17,601 bases of DNA from Wenzhouxiangellaceae bacterium (GTDB lineage Bacteria; Pseudomonadota; Gammaproteobacteria; Xanthomonadales; Wenzhouxiangellaceae), in NCBI GenBank assembly GCA_023258355.1, contig JALQZL010000020.1, positions 1 through 17,601 on the forward strand, written 5' to 3'. The notes under the pieces were generated by a model. It worked only from the letters and a program-made list of their open reading frames with translations. It searched no databases and was not told the DNA's origin. The first letter of the stretch is position 1, and each line of letters begins with the position of its first letter. The position numbers were made by a program, and so were the translations under genes. Of this stretch, positions 15,125 through 17,601 are shown in pieces.

Positions 15125-17601
15125 TTACTCTTCAATTGGTTGGAATAAGAAATCAAGATCTTCAGCTTTCAAGTCCACAGCCCCACCACCGCTCATGAGC
15201 CCCTCGATGAGCTCGCGCTTGCTTGCTTGCATCGCTGTCACTTTTTGTTCGACCGTGTCTTCCGTGAGCAAACGATAGACAAAGACTTTATGGTCTTGCC
15301 CAATTCTGTGGGCTCTGTCTGTCGCCTGATCTTCTACCGCGGGGTTCCACCAGGGATCGTAGTGAATCACTGCATCAGCTGCAGTTAAGTTGAGGCCAAC
15401 ACCACCTGCTTTCAAGCTGATCAAAAACAAAGGTGCTTCAGAGCGTTGGAACTTTTCAACCACTTCTTCCCTATCTTTCGTTTGACCAGTTAGCCTGACA
15501 TAAGCAATGTCGTGCTCTTTGACTTCAGACTCGATCAGATCTAGCATGCCTACGAATTGTGAAAATAATAAGACACGCCTGCCCTCACCAATCAACTCTG
15601 GCAACAACTCCATCAACAACTCTAATTTCGCAGAAGGAGTGGGTTTGATCGTATCGTCTTTTAGAAGACGGGGATCACAGCATATTTGTCTGAGCTTTAG
15701 TAATGCATCTAACATGACCATGCGGCCACGCTCTGGCCCATGATGCTGAAGTGCGTATCGAACTTTATCGTGCAACTGGATTCTTTGGGACTCATAAAGA
15801 CGCCTCTGTGCTTGTGTCAGAGGCACACTTCGAATGATCTGTGTTTTATCGGGCAGTTCAGGCATGACCTCTTTTTTCGTCCTTCGCAGGAAAAAAGGTC
15901 GGATGCGCTCCGCCAGCTGATTTTGCCGATCACGGTCTCGTCCCTTTTCTATCGGTTGCCTAAACCAGCGCCGAAACTGCTCACGGTTACCGAGAAGGCC
16001 TGGCATGAGAAAATCAAACAAGCTCCACAGCTCGCCTAGGTGATTCTCAAGGGGGGTGCCTGTCAGGCATAAACGATGTTTGGCCGTAAGTTGTCTCACC
16101 GCAGCACTCACAGCTGCTCTTGGATTCTTGATGGCTTGCGCCTCGTCTAAGATCAACATGTGCCACTGGAGACCACCCAAAATCTTAATGTCCCTCGCAA
16201 TCAATGGATAACTGGTTAACACCAAGTCAGACTGACTCAGTTGGCGTCTCAATTTCTTGCGGTGGGTGCCGTGCCACAGACAGACCTTCAGATCTGGCGC
16301 AAAACGCTCTGCCTCTCGCCGCCAGTTAAACATCAATGAGGTGGGTGCAACGACCAGCGTGGGCTTTTTCGCACGCTTTTGCTCTTTTTCAATCAGCAAA
16401 TGCGCCAGCGTCTGAATGGTCTTGCCCAGACCCATGTCATCAGCCAAAATTCCACCAAACCCGAATGCACGCAAAAACTGAAGCCATGCCAAGCCAGCCC
16501 TTTGATAGCTTCGCAAGGTGGCATTCAGGCTATCGGGTGCCGCCATGGGTTCAATGGAATCAAACGATCTGAGTTGTTTGGCGAGATCCGTTAAGTCTCG
16601 ATCACCCCTCAGTGTCCATCCATCCGCCGCTTGTCCAATGTCACTTAGCCGTGACTTGGGCAGTCGCAAGCGCCATTGCTTTAAATCCAATGTCTGTGTG
16701 GTGCGCTGGCCGCGTTCCATTAGATCAAGCAAGCCAGTCAGCGCCGCACGCACTCGCCAAACTGGCACTTCCACTCGACGGTGCTCATCGAGAGCCAAGA
16801 TCAGTTTTGCCTGCTGCTTGCTTCGCTTGGTCTCTTTGCTGGCCAAGACTTGCTTGAGCTCAGCCGCCGACGCTTGCTCAACATAAGTCATCAAAGCGGG
16901 CAACATGGAGATGGATTCTCCATCGATTTCGACACCTAAATCCAAATCAAACTGTTCGCCATCGGCATTTTTTAGCTCGCCATACCAGCGCTTAGGTTTC
17001 ACCAACTGAAGCGTTAGGTTTTGAGTCTGTTGCAGTACCCATTTGTCTTTTGCCAAACCTTCTAAAGCGGTTTGGATGGACAACCACTCAGACTCATCAC
17101 CACTGAGATCACTGAGTACCCACACGGCGTGGCTGGCCACGGGATAATCAATACCATCAAGCTCTCCTAATGGCGCTAGTCCAAGACGACGGAGCATATC
17201 AACGGCACGGGCTTCTGCCGCATCATGCCTCTCAAGTGCCAAGACATGAACCGACCCTGCACCTGCTTGGTCCAAATCCTGGTCTGGATCAATCATAGTG
17301 GTCCGGTCTGTATTCCAAACAAGTGACCTCAAACCATAATCAAAAGACAAACTGACCGCTGGGAGGGTCACTAACCTTCCGCTTCGAGCAATGGTTGTGT
17401 TATGCAGCCGAACCACAGGAGTCGGGGCTGCCGTTCGATGGGTTTTACGCTTTACGCCTCGGGGTTTAGGCAAGCTGTGGGCAAAAGCTTGTGATTGCCA
17501 GTCATCTACGGCACTCGGTCTGAGGGGTTCACCTCCCAGATAATCCAGCGCTTGGAGTTGCTGATCAGAGAGGATTAACGGATGAGCACAACCGGTCGCC
17601 T
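15125..17601 (-). CDS. SNF2-family DNA-dependent ATPase/helicase with SWIM zinc finger; 5' end outside the window
   Basis: The protein is a Swi2/Snf2-type ATPase of the bacterial RapA/HepA-like group that translocates on double-stranded DNA; its cellular role is unknown. The frame is open to base 17601, so the TTG at 17473 is not a start. Upstream in frame lies ATGCAHPLILS, whose C-x-H fits the end of a SWIM zinc finger, a common N-terminal domain in this family. About 824 codons are visible. Helicase motifs (numbered from the TTG): Q-like LRSYQRAGLAWLQFL (320-334), Walker A DDMGLGKT (345-352), Walker B DEAQ (443-446), TGTPLENHLGELWSLFDFL (471-489), VLLFSQF (634-640), LKAGGVGLNLTAAD (687-700) and ATDRAHRIGQ (717-726). 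The ending LDFLFQPIEE is typical. The next gene starts 8 nt after the stop, suggesting a shared transcript. Confidence 0.93.
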   Translation of the reverse strand, partial: ATGCAHPLILSDQQLQALDYLGGEPLRPSAVDDWQSQAFAHSLPKPRGVKRKTHRTAAPTPVVRLHNTTIARSGRLVTLPAVSLSFDYGLRSLVWNTDRTTMIDPDQDLDQAGAGSVHVLALERHDAAEARAVDMLRRLGLAPLGELDGIDYPVASHAVWVLSDLSGDESEWLSIQTALEGLAKDKWVLQQTQNLTLQLVKPKRWYGELKNADGEQFDLDLGVEIDGESISMLPALMTYVEQASAAELKQVLASKETKRSKQQAKLILALDEHRRVEVPVWRVRAALTGLLDLMERGQRTTQTLDLKQWRLRLPKSRLSDIGQAADGWTLRGDRDLTDLAKQLRSFDSIEPMAAPDSLNATLRSYQRAGLAWLQFLRAFGFGGILADDMGLGKTIQTLAHLLIEKEQKRAKKPTLVVAPTSLMFNWRREAERFAPDLKVCLWHGTHRKKLRRQLSQSDLVLTSYPLIARDIKILGGLQWHMLILDEAQAIKNPRAAVSAAVRQLTAKHRLCLTGTPLENHLGELWSLFDFLMPGLLGNREQFRRWFRQPIEKGRDRDRQNQLAERIRPFFLRRTKKEVMPELPDKTQIIRSVPLTQAQRRLYESQRIQLHDKVRYALQHHGPERGRMVMLDALLKLRQICCDPRLLKDDTIKPTPSAKLELLMELLPELIGEGRRVLLFSQFVGMLDLIESEVKEHDIAYVRLTGQTKDREEVVEKFQRSEAPLFLISLKAGGVGLNLTAADAVIHYDPWWNPAVEDQATDRAHRIGQDHKVFVYRLLTEDTVEQKVTAMQASKRELIEGLMSGGGAVDLKAEDLDFLFQPIEE

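Noticed and set aside
15125..17473. TTG 17473 as the start of the SNF2 gene
   Set aside because: The frame is open upstream to the window edge and encodes a SWIM-like C-x-H, so the gene begins outside.

Overview
The window looks like the chromosome of a gammaproteobacterium. The evidence is a division/cell-wall (dcw) cluster in the order mraZ-rsmH-ftsL-ftsI-murE-murF-mraY, a full-length PpnN-type nucleosidase close to the E. coli protein, a MurE with the DNPR signature of the meso-diaminopimelate-adding enzyme, and a proline tRNA with an encoded CCA end. I cannot name a genus. Every protein gene lies on the minus strand, so transcription runs from high to low coordinates. The only plus-strand gene is the tRNA.

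Layout in the direction of transcription. (1) 17601-15125: a SNF2-family ATPase whose 5' end lies outside the window; a C-x-H of a probable SWIM zinc finger is visible at the edge. (2) 15116-13191: a secreted calcineurin-like phosphoesterase with an N-terminal SdrD-B-like domain, starting 8 nt after the SNF2 stop. (3) 13084-10775: a FecA-type TonB-dependent outer-membrane receptor with its own plausible promoter. (4) tRNA-Pro(CGG) on the plus strand at 10686-10762, convergent with the receptor. (5) 10608-9190: ppnN. (6) 9218-7329: a TPR protein with a signal peptide, one transmembrane helix and a C-terminal AraC-type DNA-binding domain, overlapping the end of ppnN. (7) 7328-6763: a non-coding stretch with a long hairpin and U-run, a palindrome with repeated GTCATG sites, A-tracts, a promoter and an array of GTGG decamers that matches known MraZ operators. 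(8) 6762-1: the dcw cluster.

From rsmH to mraY all five junctions are one-base stop/start overlaps, and each start has a Shine-Dalgarno-like sequence. This implies tight translational coupling of RsmH (16S rRNA methylation), FtsL and FtsI (septal divisome), and MurE, MurF and MraY (peptidoglycan precursor synthesis). MraZ probably represses the whole set through the decamer array. The mraY frame stops after 152 codons, 16 bases from the window edge. A one-base shift reopens it, so this is either an assembly error or a real lesion in a gene that should be essential.

No defence, CRISPR, prophage or transposon machinery is visible. The least conventional elements are the membrane-anchored TPR/AraC regulator with the structured DNA downstream of it, and the secreted phosphoesterase/TonB-receptor pair, which resembles a nutrient-scavenging unit of unknown substrate.
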